A DNA stretch of 64,000 nucleotides from Pohlia nutans (GCA_022496805.1 CM040089.1:34518372-34582371), one strand, 5' to 3'; shown: positions 37,097 to 48,704, counted from the stretch's first letter. A program made the numbers and translations. The notes: a model not told the origin generated them from the sequence alone.

Positions 37097-37468
37097 CACT
37101 ACCAAAAACACGCAATTCGCTATTTATGCACTTGGTCAAGTGCGTTCATTTCATGAGCAAATCTTGCTTAAAATTTTTTGTGTAAAAATTTCTCTAAAAA
37201 GGAACGATTTTGTCATTCTACAATTACTTTCATTGTAAACAAACAATTATTTAATTTAATTCTTATTCTTATCTTTATCTTTTATCTATATTTTTTATTT
37301 TATTTTTTACTTTATCTTTTCTTTATCTTGTTTCATTTATCTTATTTCTTTCTTGTCTTCAATTTATTTTCCTTCTTGTCTTCCTTCTTGTCTTCTTCTT
37401 TTTCTTCTATTTTTTTTCATTCCTCTTGTAGCAGCCGCAAATCCTTCGCCCGCACCAAAAACAAAAAA

Positions 37469-37513
<45 letters not shown>

Positions 37514-37620
37514 TTCGTTTTCTTTTTTGTTTGGGGCTCATGAACCCTGAAAATAGAAATTTAAAAAAATAAAATTTTAGGGTTCAGCCGCCGGCGGCTG
37601 AACCCTAAACGGCGGAGGAT

Positions 37621-37667
<47 letters not shown>

Positions 37668-38628
37668 TTTTTTTTTTCTTTTCTTTTTTTAGTCTGTTGT
37701 GGGCTAGTGGGTGCACCGCCGCGCACCCACTGCCTCATTTTCTCCTCTCCTCCTCTCCCTCTCTCCTTTTCTCCCTCTCTCCCTTTTCTTCTCTCTCCCT
37801 CTTCTTCTCTCTCCCCTATATATATGAGGAGAGGGGAGAGGGGAGAGAAAAGAAGAGGGAAGAGGGAGAGGGAGAGAGAAGAGAGGAAGAAAGGAGAAAA
37901 TGAGGCAGTGGGTGCGCGGCCGCGCACCCACTAGCCCACAACAGACTAAAAATAGGAAAAAAAAAACTTTATTTTTTTATTTTTATTTATTTTTGCATCC
38001 TCCGCCGTTTAGGGTTCAGCCACCGGCGGCTGAACCCTAAAATTTTATTTTTTAAAATTTCTATTTTCAGGGTTCATGAGCCCCAAACAAAAAAGAAGAC
38101 GAAATCAAAAAAAATAAAATAAAATAAAATAAAATAAAATAAAATAAATTTTTTTGTGCATCCTCCGCCGTTTAGGGTTCTGCCGCCGGCGGCTGAACCC
38201 TAAATTTTTATTTTTTAAAATTTCAATTTTCAGGGTTCATGAGCCCCAAACAAAAAAGAAGACGAAATCAAAATTTATTTATTTATTTTGTCTGTGGTGC
38301 GGGCAAAGGATTTGCGGCTGCCACCAGAGGAATGAAAAAAAATAGAAGAAAAAGAAGAAGACAAGAAGGAAAATAAATTGAAGACAAGAAAGAAATAAGA
38401 TAAATGAAACAAGATAAAGAAAAGATAAAATAAAAAATAAAATAAAAGATAAAGATAAAAATTAAAATTAAAATTAAATAATTGTTTGTTTACAATGAAA
38501 GTAATTGTAGAACGACAAAAATGGTTGTTTTTTAGACAGTTTTTTAGACAATATTTTTAATGCTTCCGGGGACCAAGTGCATGATTATATGGCCAAGTGC
38601 GTAAATAGCGAATTGCGTGTTCAAAGTG
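37097..38628. mobile_element. Large foldback element (1.5 kb), CACTA-like ends
   Basis: Ends CACTACCAAAAACACGCAAT and TTGCGTGTTCAAAGTG. Long arms mirror each other: TTCGCTATTTATGCACTTGG, the TTATC/TTTTATCT pyrimidine tract, GCAGCCGCAAATCC, GATTTCGTTTTCTTTTTTG, GGGGCTCATGAACCCTGA, the palindrome at 37577-37608, and GTGGGCTAGTGGGTGC, each reappearing inverted after the centre near 37820. The right arm carries the GCATCCTCCGCCGTTTAGGG block twice (about 37995-38120 and 38158-38275). Poly-A runs of 38 and about 41 bases lie in the left arm. ORFs here are lysine, phenylalanine or serine runs and not genes. Confidence 0.85.
37577..37608. repeat. 32-bp perfect palindrome
   Basis: TTAGGGTTCAGCCGCC followed immediately by its exact reverse complement, no spacer. 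Related, imperfect versions occur twice in the right arm of the foldback. Confidence 0.93.
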
Positions 38629-39002
38629 ATTCCACGAAGAATGGTTGCAGAGGTCTCTTTTAAATTAGATTATTAATTTAAAAAGGTTTTCAAGGAAATT
38701 TTTATTGTTGCATGACATGAAAAACCTCGTTGAATTTTTTTCAATAGTAAAAGCATGTGGTATAAAATCAAAACTCAAAAGAAGCAGTGAAGTGCTACAA
38801 CAATGAAAAGTGCTTTAAAAAGAATTCAACGATGTCTTGGAAGGAAAGTTTTGAGAACAAGCATAGAAAGAATTGAAGTGCCATGGGAGCAAGAACCAAA
38901 TAAAGTTATGTGAAGTTCTACAACGATAGAATGAAAAGTTCTTCAAAAACTTCTCAACATTAAAAGAATTTGAATAGGTGTGGTATATTTGATGGTGTGA
39001 TT
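38629..39002. other. AT-rich intergenic DNA, nothing assigned
   Basis: Contains diverged repetition of GAAAAGTGCTT/GAAAAGTTCTT. No gene. Confidence 0.35.
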
Positions 39003-39020
39003 TTTTGGGCCATAAATTTT

Positions 39021-39089
39021 TTAAATTTTTTTGAAACAAATGAATGCTTTATTTCCATTGCACAACAACAGATTACAAACATCACACTA
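39021..39089 (-). mobile_element. 5'-truncated retroposon with 18-bp target duplication
   Basis: 69-bp insert starting at its poly-T side (TTTTTTTGAAACAAATGAAT, then GCACAACAACA, CAAACATCACACTA), the same 3' sequence as the SINE at 50.4 kb. It is bounded by an exact 18-bp duplication TTTTGGGCCATAAATTTT at 39003-39020 and 39090-39107. Confidence 0.88.
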
Positions 39090-39107
39090 TTTTGGGCCAT
39101 AAATTTT

Positions 39108-40333
39108 AATGCATGCATTCAATAGAATTGGAATCATTGTCTAATTGTTTAAATTTGAACAAAAGGCAACCAATGGAATACAACCAAGGGCTAAATTTTT
39201 TTTAGCAACCTTCGAGGTGCGAAAAACAATTACTCTGTCCTTTATTTGGGCTCAAAGTTGTAAGTATGCGATCAAAAAATTTAAAGGAAAAAGAAAAAGA
39301 AAAACTCATTGTTAATACCAGTAGATTGCATGCAACTTTGAGTTGTTCAACGAGAATTCATGCACAATTTAGAAAATAGAATAGGCATGTGTTCAATGTG
39401 GGCAACGAAGGGCTTATAATAGGATACCAATTGAAAACAAACTACGAGTTTGATTATAAAAAGCCAAACATAACTTTTTTTGAACAAAGCAAGACAAAGC
39501 CTTCATTTATTTACAAAGTTTTCCACATGACAAACTTGCAGTTTGAATCTGCAATTTAGAGTAACATGCCTTAGGGAAACTCACCCGTCAATAAAGGGAA
39601 TTGTGTTTCTCTATCAAACCAAATGGTTATAAACACCTACTAGCAGAAAATTGATCCACCAATCTGATGCGGGTTGCAAAGTGAGTCCAACAAGTAGTGC
39701 CATCACATGAGATACACTAAATAGTGCAATTGGGTTGCTTGAAAATTTAGGTTGCCTTAGAGCAAGCCCAATATAGCCAGGTCGAATCCTCACCCAACAT
39801 CAAGTCAATTTTGGATTGAAATGAGATTTGGGGGGTTGGCCATTAAGCCACCCCAACAACACTTTGTTTCATCAAACCAAAAGTATTGATAAATATTGGA
39901 AGAACCAATAAAAGCAGCGTAGGTGTAAAAGCCACCGCATGTGGGTTTGCAGGAAGAATGACAACTGGTTGACTCCTTGTTTAGCGTGAGAATATCAAAG
40001 GCTCCAAGATAGTAGTATATGGCGTCCCCAACTCAAATAAAGGTCACCACCAAGGTATCTCGGTGTTTGACGTGATTTCTTTTTGCTACTAGAACCATGT
40101 TTATCCCAAACCTCCGCTATATTGTCGTTTGATTGTTGTTAGACATGTTCATACCCCCAAGAAAGTTACTTCATGAGCCATCAAAGTCAATAGATATTTC
40201 CATTTGTACGTACATGGAGGTTCACAAGTCCCAATTACAACAATATCTAATTCAAAAGTAGTGCATTCTTGTGTAGTAACAATAAACATTTATATAGTGT
40301 CAAATGTCGAGAAATTAGTGATAATTGCACTAT
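39108..40333. other. Intergenic DNA, nothing assigned
   Basis: No gene or complete element resolved; another possible retroposon tail (TTTTTTTGAACAAAG) at about 39474. Confidence 0.35.
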
Positions 40334-40901
40334 TTAACCCCTAAAGGACCGCAGTTTTTCTTGTTTTTGAGCATCATTTTCACCTCTTTCTATTCATTTT
40401 CTTGTTGATATTTTTTCCTCTTGGTAGAAAATACAAAATCAAAAATTTAAATAAATTTTAAGATTTTTTTTGACCAATTTAACAATTTTTCCCATGCCTT
40501 CAAAGACGGTCAAAAAATATCCAAAAAGACTGCAATTTCATCTTTTCACTTCAAACGCTATAATCTTGCAATCTATACCGTCGAATTCTATGAAAATTTT
40601 ACCATGCACTCTCTTTGAAATCTATAACAAGATCCTACAGTTAAAGTTGAAAAATAATAATTTTTGAGGTTTATTTTGAGCCCTGCCCGCACTGCCCATT
40701 CTCCCCAAAAAAACCCCTTTTGCTCCATAACTTCCACTTAAAAAGTCGGAATCGAAAAAAAATTAGATCCCCATTTTCGTATTGATATACCAAATTCACA
40801 TAATTTATTTCAAAAAAAAATTAAAAAAAAAATTGACACCGTAGGAACCTACCCAAACATTGAAATGTCCTAGTTAGGACACTTGGTCCTTTAGGGGTTA
40901 A
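40334..40901 (+). mobile_element. TTAA element E, copy 1
   Basis: TTAA-CCCCTAAAGGACC at the left, GGTCCTTTAGGGG-TTAA at the right: a perfect 13-bp inverted repeat. 568 bp, non-coding. Confidence 0.9.
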
Positions 40902-41476
40902 AGACATTTCGGCTCATCATTTTACAAAGTTTGAATTGTTGAATGCTAGTTGGATTCTTTGGACCTTATTATACACATTCAATTATTTATCTTCTGTTTC
41001 TTTTTCAATTAGAACTTGCATGTCAAATTAAAAAGAAGTGGACTACAATTCACCCAGATCCCAAGGCAAGGTTAACGGGTAAGTAATAACCAAAGCTTCC
41101 ACTTTGGTTCAACACGTTGTTCTTGCGCACACATTTAGTAAGTTAGACAAGTGGTTTTTTTTTCTTAATTTTAAATTTTTATGATTGACCGCAGCATGAT
41201 ATGTAGGATATGGGGAAGCTCGATTCTCAAGGCCCAGTTTTGAAGGTATGATGTATGGAAGCTCTGCGCTCAAGGTCCAGCTTTGAAGGTGGATTTGGGA
41301 CCAACAATTGCAGCTAGCCAGGATACTATAAATTTTCCTCAACATGTGAGATTCTCATAAGCCACTATGGCCGCAGCCAGCCTACCTTAAATTGTGACAC
41401 ACTCTGTCCTCAACTAAGATACAAAGATTCACATTTTTTGAGCCTTGAACAAAATTTGACTGGATGAGTTTTTTTT
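40902..41476. other. Intergenic DNA, nothing assigned
   Basis: A diverged direct repeat (GGAAGCTC(G/T).CGCTCAAGG.CCAG.TTTGAAGGT) occurs twice at about 41212-41290. No gene. Confidence 0.4.
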
Positions 41477-41498
41477 TTTTTTTTTTTTGAAACAACCG
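41477..41498 (-). mobile_element. 22-bp retroposon micro-insertion
   Basis: Only T12 plus GAAACAACCG, flanked by an exact duplication of GACTGGATGAG plus eight T (41458-41476 and 41499-41517). It reads as the extreme 3' end of the same poly-A retroposon family. Confidence 0.75.
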
Positions 41499-41656
41499 GA
41501 CTGGATGAGTTTTTTTTATTTATAATACATAACTTTTTTTGTATTTTTTATATTTTCTAAAATAAAGAGAAGACAATAAGGAATCACAGATGTCAGTGTT
41601 GCACACACTACCTCCCATAACACTTGTCCTGCAATTAGGGGTCTGCAATTTTTTAT

Positions 41657-41724
41657 TTTTTTTATTTTTGAAACAAATGGACAATTCCCATTGATAGAGG
41701 AAAAAATACATTGAACCAAGGCCA
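41657..41724 (-). mobile_element. 5'-truncated retroposon with 16-bp target duplication
   Basis: 68-bp insert TTTTTTTATTTTTGAAACAA then ATGGACAATTCCCATTG, between GTCTGCAATTTTTTAT (41641-41656) and GTCTGCAATTATTTAT (41725-41740). Confidence 0.8.
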
Positions 41725-42048
41725 GTCTGCAATTATTTATCAATGACAGGGAATTTCCTAAAAGCTTCAGTTTGAATTATGCAAGAATTCCATTTGCTCC
41801 TATCAAGTGTTTTAACCCCTAAACGTCCAACCGTCCAAAAAGTGGACGATGTATAAAATCAAATACAATTTTCTCATCCTTTTGCAGTGTGGGTTATTTA
41901 CTATATATTTTATGGGAAGTTAGCTTCATGCATGTGTGATCCGATTAGAAAGGGGATTAGAAAGGGGATGATTTGTAAAATATATATGTTTCATTTCATG
42001 TTGTAGTGATTCACCCAAAATTTCAAAGATTTCACTGTAAAAGTGCTC

Positions 42049-42653
42049 TTAACCCTTTAACCCTTAAATGTCAAAGCAAGCCCCACGGGCTTGTTATAAA
42101 GGAATAATTGAGGAAAAAAGTAGTTTTTCTCAACCAAATCAAGAGAGAAGTGGTGCATTGGAAAGCTACTGAAAAAGCGATTTAGATTCTCGATTTGCGC
42201 CTCATTTAGGAGCTTGTGGAATCATCCACAAGCAATCAAAGTAGTCGGAGTGAACAGGAGTTGAAGTTGGGCGGTGCAGGTCGTTTTTGAAAAAGTGCCG
42301 CAATGCAACAGTGCCGCAGCAGTGGCTAGCCAGCAGAGCCGTTTTTTTTCTGTTATTTTTTATTTTTTATTTTTTATTTTCCTCCAAAAATATGTAGATA
42401 CCTTACGGGCTGCCCCGCCCAGGCCCTCTTGACGTTTAAGGGTTAACGTCCCGATTCAACATTGTTTTCAAAGATTTGTTATAAAATGATTGATGACAAA
42501 CAAAAATGGAGTTGATGTACAAAGCAAAGTTGTAAATGTCAATGTAAAGATAACATATGTACAGTTGGATTCATCATATTTATTGTTAATATTTTTAAAT
42601 TAATTTTGCAAGGTTTTCTCTTGAAATTCAATTAAAAATCCCAAATCATAAAT

Positions 42654-42704
<51 letters not shown>

Positions 42705-43019
42705 TATTGTAATGAAATTGGAATAACATGCACTACAAGATGGTATGGTTCCCATTATTTGATTCTACTTATTTTGAAAAATCATGTTCAAGGTCTCACT
42801 TTTTCAACTAAGAATGAAACTTGACATAAATCAATTGTGTTGTTTTTTGAAAAATCGCAATATCTAATTTTGAAGATCCATATTGTACAAATGATAGTCA
42901 ACTAGCACAAGAACCAAGAGAAATTTGGACGGATGAAAAATTGTACATGATGTAGTGTTGAGAATGGTTGCAATTTGTTCGTCGTCCATTATATGGACGC
43001 ATGTGCGTCAAAAGGTTAA
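42049..43019. mobile_element. TTAA element D, nested in A copy 3
   Basis: TTAACCCTTT..AACG at the left and CGTCAAAAGGTTAA at the right. Deleting it with one TTAA rejoins AAGTGCTC-TTAA-AAAATTCCACTC, the A sequence. It includes a (TA)n tract at about 42657-42697. About 580 bp of its own, plus element C copy 3. Confidence 0.78.
42057..42446 (+). mobile_element. TTAA element C, copy 3, nested in D
   Basis: TTAACCCTTAAATGTCAAAG at the left, CTCTTGACGTTTAAGGGTTAA at the right, with the GCCCCACGGGCTTG block and the CTCAACCAAAT.AAG interior of copies 1 and 2. 390 bp. Confidence 0.88.
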
Positions 43020-43352
43020 AAAATTCCACTCGTAAAATTAAACAACCAAAAAATCTCCCAAAATCACTACACTTAGAATATTACATTTCAACCAATCACA
43101 ACAAATTTCATGTACAAATTTTCAATATCTTATTCGTAATCAAATTACAAAAGAATTTTCAATTTTAAGTTTCAAATTTTATACAAAAATATTGGTGACA
43201 ACAATCGTAGATCTAATTGTATTGATAGAATCTAAAATTCATCATGGACAACTTTTATTCGTATATCAAGTTTAAAATATGCCTCTTACTTAGATTTTAT
43301 AAAACATCTTTGAAATTCTTTAAATCTGGAGAGGTGTGAAGACGTTTAGGGG

Positions 43353-45563
43353 TTAAAGGACTTGGTAAGCGCAACTGGCTTGATAGTATTTTGGTAGAAT
43401 GTTGCTCATAACTTCTACTCGGTTGTATCAAATGGGGTTTTTTTATTTTATTTTTATTTTTAATTTTTATTTTATTTTTTATTTTTTTAATGTCAAAGTG
43501 AGCATCTTTGTGTAGTGTGAATCTGTTTTTTTTAGTTCTTAAACTGATTTTATATGTGAATGTAATGAGTCTAATGGACTAGAATGGAACCGGTGTATGA
43601 ATTAAGATACAAACAGTCAATTAGACTTAAAGATGGATATTAAGAGGTGTAACTTTTAGAATTCACAGTATATAAGAAAGGGGAGCAAGTCGTCTTCCTC
43701 GCTACACCATTAGAGAGTGGTAGTCTAAATAATACTTTGTATGTTTTTTGCCTTGTAAATGTTCTTAGTTGCTCATGCTCACAGTCTAGTTGACAGGGAG
43801 AAGTAAAGAAGCCTTGGATTGCTTATTTTTGCTTAATTGCCTTTACTTGTGAATGTGATGTATGAATTTCTATTTGTCTATTTGATTCAGTCCTGGTGGT
43901 TGTTGAATTGAAATGTTGTATGGAGTAATTGCAGTGTGTATAAAAACTGAATTTTTGTATGCATTCATTCACATAGTCCATTTGACAGATCTTGATGGAG
44001 TCTTAGAAGTCTGGAATAGGGAAATGCATGAGTGCATAACAAGTAACTGTGAAGAATCCTGGTCAAATTGATTTAAGTATGTCAGTTGATGTTGTACACA
44101 GTAAATATATAGATAGACTGAGATCATTGGGAATTGGTAATTTAATACAGTCAATTGGACTTGGTGAACTCTGATCAAATTGACATTGGAAAATATATTG
44201 AACAAACAATCTAATTGAGAAAGCTTTGCAACTGTCTATTTGACTACACTGAAATCCATTGTGTGTTGGATACATACAAGAGCATGACAATTTGACAATG
44301 TAACTGATCAATTTGACTTAAAAGAATTAGACAAATTCTGAATATTGGAAAGGATACTGAGAGAACATCATAACTGTCTATTTGACGTTGTTCAGAGTAT
44401 CCAGAAGGCTATATAAAATTATAGTAATATGTATAGGTTAAAATATGTTAGACAAGAATTGTCAATTTGACTTAGAGAGTGCATTTGTGTATTTGAATGA
44501 GTGAATAGACATACAATGTGTAAATCAAAATTGAAGTTCTTTAAGAATTAAATATGCATAGTGACGACTATGTATAAATAGGAGTGAGACCAAGGGAGTC
44601 GATAGCTAGTGAGGAAGCTAGAGTGTTTCGAACTCTGTTGTGGTGCATTGCCTTATAAATTATTACCATGGAAATTTAAAGATTCAAAATGAATCTTGTT
44701 TGATAAGAGTTATACAACTAAAATATAGAGAGTCAATTTGACATTGAATATTTTATACAACGGGTAATCTATAGTATTAGCAAGTCATAGTGATAAAAGA
44801 GTGAATCCATAAAGACTGGCTATCTTTAGGGAATAATTATTCTTTATCAACTTTACTTTAGATTGATAATGTAGATCCTCGTGGGGCATAATAGAATCAA
44901 TGTCGTTATAGTGTCCTAATAGACGGGATAAGTAAATTCTTAAAGTGTAAAGGAATACACTAAATAAATAATGAATGCGAGATGGAGCAAGATGGATTAT
45001 AAAGATTTAAGCGAAAGACCTATATGAGATAAAAATCTTTTTTCTTAACTTAAGCAAATTATACGATAGATGTGAATTTATAAATAGACATAAGAGAAGT
45101 GAGGACTATGAAGCATGGATACATGAAAACTATGTCTATTTGACCCACATTGGATACTATAAAAAGGGTGTTTTCCCTTTTTGTGACTATTTGACCTTAA
45201 GATAGGACAAGACAGTTGCATATGTATCTGACTGGAATTAGTTATAGGCGAGAGCCCTTATCCCATTATAACATAAAATAAGTTTTATTAACATTAGGTG
45301 ATTGAGTCTAATTATCTTTACCCTTATAAGTGACTTTAGTGAATTATCCTTAAAGGATTCAATCTTTCCCCTTAAAAGAACCCTACCAAAAAAGCTCACG
45401 TAGGTTAGAATTCCTCGTTGAACTTTTCCGTACTACACTTTGAAGAATCTATACTTCTTTAGAATAGAACTGAAGTAAATTAGAAATAGAATCATGCTTA
45501 AAATAGAGTTTAAAAGAGATTTTAGGTGTGGAATCAGGAAAGCGTATGTCCTTTAAGGATTAA
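43353..45563 (+). mobile_element. TTAA element B, copy 2, with about 1.9 kb inserted
   Basis: The left 90-150 bp (TTGCTCATAACTTCTAC, CAAATGGGGTTTTT) and the right 130 bp (ATCTATACTTCTTTAGAATA, AATCATGCTTAAAATAGAGT, GATTTTAGGTGTGGAATCAG, ending CTTTAAGGATTAA) match the halves of B copy 1. Between about 43.53 and 45.43 kb lies unrelated DNA with a recurrent motif (separate entry). Confidence 0.78.
43530..45430. mobile_element. Insertion with about 14 GTCAATTTGAC-like motifs
   Basis: The 11-mer GTC(A/T)ATTTGAC or its reverse complement GTCAAATTGA(C/T) occurs with 0-2 mismatches at about 43616, 43876, 43976, 44062, 44150, 44174, 44234, 44286, 44307, 44376, 44461, 44732, 45134 and 45184. No such clustering occurs elsewhere in the window. 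Two TATA-like stretches (TATATAAGAAAGGGG near 43670, TATAAATAGGAG near 44572) are each followed by a related 90-bp segment ending CATTGCCTTATAAAT or TTGCCTTGTAAATG. No ORF of note. Identity unknown. Confidence 0.5.
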
Positions 45564-46083
45564 GGTAGAAGTGAAGTGTTTTGCATTTTAAAAATGGGTG
45601 TTTGATAATGGACTTATTTTTTGTAGATAGAGAAGATGAAATTATGAAGAGATTAAGTGATTCCATATTTTTTTGCCATATAGAAAAATTTCTACAATTT
45701 TTCAAAGTGGAAGGTTTGTCAAACCCCCTACTCGCATCCTAGACTTATCTTAAACTGATAATGGGTTGTCTCTAAATCGATATACCGTTATGGGCTGTCC
45801 CACCACTCTACCCAAAATAGAGCAAACACAAGAAGCCAATTGGTTGACGCTAATCTCCCAAAAAATTGTTTAAAGTTCGGCTACAACATGGTTTTAGTGC
45901 AGTCTATGACATCGTGTTTGAGTTATTAATATTTCTACCTTAATTCTTGAACTCAAAATATCTTAAATTTCAAACCTCAATTGTTTTATGATAAAAATTT
46001 TTTTAAAGTATATACGTCATTTAGTATTGTAAAGGAAATTATCTTTTGTTTTCATTGGTACACTAAATGTTTCTTTTTAGAAC
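45564..46083. other. Intergenic DNA, nothing assigned
   Basis: No gene or complete element resolved. Confidence 0.35.
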
Positions 46084-46164
46084 ACTAGTAGAAAGGGTGG
46101 TCTTTGGACACCAAGGAATAGTGTAAGAGCATGGTGCCCAAGGCTCATATTGGCACCTCCAACT
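46084..46164 (+). repeat. CACTA-like MITE P, left half
   Basis: CACTAGTAGAAAGGGTGG then GACACCAAGGAATAGTGTAA and GGTGCCCAAGGC, matching the complete element at 52989-53148. Confidence 0.7.
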
Positions 46165-46166
46165 CT

Positions 46167-46303
46167 AAACACCCCCTTGACGTTAATGCAAGAGAACAAA
46201 ACATGCCCCCTATTTTGTGCCCGTTGAGACCCACCTAAAAAAAATAACACCCTCTTCCTATAGTTTACACTTCTCAAAGGGTTTCTCCTAAACTAATTTT
46301 AGC
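46167..46303. repeat. MITE Q, partial copy 2
   Basis: CTCTAAACACCCCC..GACGTTAATGCAAGAGAAC and AAAATAAC.CCCTCTTCC match the left part of 33403-33667. It directly follows the broken MITE P. Confidence 0.6.
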
Positions 46304-46456
46304 TATAGGCCTCATTGATTCTAGTCTAACTTTGAAACATTCAAACTATTTGATTATTGTTGTGATTGTCAATTTAGCATTCAAATTAAATATTCCAGAA
46401 TGTCCCACTTTGCAACCAAAATTGATGACTTTTGGCCCCCAACGGTGTGCTTTATA

Positions 46457-47067
46457 TTAACCCCTAGATGCCCACACCCCTCTTCAAATTTGGAGAATTG
46501 CAAAGATGCACTATAAAATGCAACTACAAGGGATATTTTGGACTAGATGTTTGAATAAAAGTTGTACATTATAAGTTTTAGATTCTATCCATACACTTAG
46601 ATTTATGATTGCTATCACCGATATTTTTCTATAAAATTTTAAATTTTAAATTTTAAATACTCTTTGTTATTTGATTACAAATAAGACATTGACAATTTGT
46701 GAATGAAATTTGTTGTGATGGGTTGAAATGTAATACTCTAAGTATAGTGATTTTTGGAGATTTTTTGGTTGCTTGGTTTTATGAGTTGATATTTTCAAGA
46801 GCACTTTTAAACTAAGATCTTAAAATTTGTTGGTGAATCACTTCAACATGAAATGAGGCATAAAAATTTCATAGATCATCCCCTTTCCAATTGGTTCACA
46901 CATGCAAAAGTGCAAATCCATAAAATCTATAGTAAAAGAATCCATAAAATCCATAGAAAAAAAATATAGTAAAAAATCCACATTGCGAAAGTGCATGACA
47001 AATGAGAAAATGAAGTTTGATTTTGTACATCTTAAAAAAATTAGACGCTTAGGCAGTTAGGGGTTAA
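46457..47067 (+). mobile_element. TTAA element A, copy 4
   Basis: TTAACCCCTAGATGCCC at the left and AGGCAGTTAGGGGTTAA at the right. Longer than other copies (611 bp) through a local duplication of AATCCATAAAATC(C/T)ATAG around 46915-46985. Confidence 0.86.
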
Positions 47068-48134
47068 TTAACTAGTACCAAGCTAGAACACAAGGATACA
47101 TGGGAATCACAAAGGAGAGTTTGGGGTATGACATGAAGCATGGAAGGAAAGGTGTGACACATGGACCAATTCCAAAAAATATGAATGGGAGTATCACTGG
47201 CTATCATAGATAATGCTTAGTTACTAAAACTACTCCAATATATTCCTTATTCCTACACTGAATGGCGTATTTAGTGTCCGGGACACCATTTCTCAAATTC
47301 GGACACTATTTGATTTCAGGGAGATATAGTGTCCTCGAAACAAAAAAAAAATGGATTTAGTGTTCCAATGACATATGGCAACTTTATAATAAACATGGCA
47401 TGCCACCTCATGTCACTTTCATTACTAGGAATGACAAATGACAAACTCCTATGTAGTATCAAGGGACACTTTATTTTCACCTTTGAACGAATTGTAGTAA
47501 AAGATATCAATTATCTTTGGATACTACATACACCATTATGTGTAATCTTACAGATGGAGATGTTCTATTTCTTTGAATGATGCATTTCATAATGTTCTTC
47601 AGCCCCCCTACTCTTCACCTCTTAATTTTAAGCATCTGTTAAGGGATCAGAGGCATCCGAGAGTATTTTCTCTAACTTCAACTGGGCCAAACAAAGAGGG
47701 TCGGAGAGTTGAATTATTTTATTAGTAGTTTACACAGTATCAACATTGCAGAGAAAGGGTGTGGTTCAGCAAGGGCCGAAGAATTTTATTTTCTAATTAT
47801 GTTACAAAATACAAAATACAATATGTATACTAAGTTCAAGTAAATATAAACACTTCATTTTTATTTCTTCAAAGAAATATTTATTATTATAATCTTAATA
47901 GATACAGTAGATAGAAACTCCGGTCCTCTTTTGAAGCCAGTGTGAATAAAGTGTTTGTTTATAATGTCAGTGACCCAATGCCCAGTGGACAAAGGGCCAT
48001 TGGAACAAAACTACTCTCTGCTAGTGAGTTTATCATAGACCGGAAAGTTGTAACAACAAGCTGACCCCATGCCACCTTCATAAGACAAGTGTTAATAGAA
48101 AAAAAAAACGACAAAAAAGAAATAAATAATAGTC
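47068..48134. other. Intergenic DNA with repeat families J and BB
   Basis: 47640-47790 (GAGAGTATTTTCTCTAACTT, GGGCCAAACAAAGAGGGT) resembles 51040-51159 (family J). 47900-48020 is the uninterrupted, inverted counterpart of the repeat split by element CC at 22.1 kb. A possible ORF at 47329-47580 is unsupported. Confidence 0.5.
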
Positions 48135-48437
48135 TTCACACTACTACGTGGTGTAGTGTATTTTAAGTCTTGAGGATCTTTTTACCAAAACTCAATTTAA
48201 ACCATTAAAATGATGTGTTTTGAATTTGAGCATAACTAGCAATATAAAGTTTACCAAATCTAGTATCTACTACACTTTGATTTTTTGAAATTTTTTATTT
48301 TTATTTTTATTACGGTCATAAGTTGAATACCCATTACCATGGGATGGCTATTTTTGCTAATTTTATGATCACCGTAAAAAATATTCCACCATGATGACTG
48401 TCATTGTGATTTTCATCCATGGTAGAAAATTTGGCGT

Positions 48438-48481
<44 letters not shown>

Positions 48482-48704
48482 TAATTGATATGAATTTCCT
48501 TAGCATTCATTTAAATTTTTTATAATAATTACAAATTTTTACCAAAATGTATAGATATTTTTTGACATGTAGTGTACAAATGCCTTCATCTACTAAAAAT
48601 TTATATTGAATTTGAATGTTAATTATAGTACCAAAATAAATTGTGGAATGTGATGCGAATTCCATGGTAATTCCCTGGTGACACGTCCGTCCTATAGGGG
48701 TTAA
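48135..48704 (+). mobile_element. TTAA element I, copy 2 (left end lost)
   Basis: Matches the right two-thirds of element I at 55.8 kb (TGTAGTGTATTTT, CTAAATCTAGT.TCTACT-like, ACTACACTTTGATTTTTTGA) and ends CCGTCCTATAGGGGTTAA. Its last TTAA (48701-48704) is the first of element G copy 3. A (TA)n tract lies at 48443-48478. Confidence 0.6.

Larger units (their letters stand above)
41812..43356 (-). mobile_element. TTAA element A, copy 3, carrying nested D and C
   Basis: Starts TTAACCCCTAAACGTCC and ends GACGTTTAGGGGTTAA. A sequence (minus) is present in 41812-42052 and 43016-43356; the middle belongs to element D. Its last TTAA (43353-43356) is also the first of element B copy 2. Confidence 0.85.

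Noticed and set aside
37353..37934. ORFs of 65-121 residues rich in Lys, Phe, Ser or Arg-Glu
   Set aside because: They translate poly-A/T and CT/GA tracts inside the foldback arms; both strands give equivalents.
43530..45430. LTR retrotransposon suggested by two TATA-like units 900 bp apart
   Set aside because: The two segments are too short and diverged to be LTRs, and no primer-binding site, polypurine tract or coding domain is visible.
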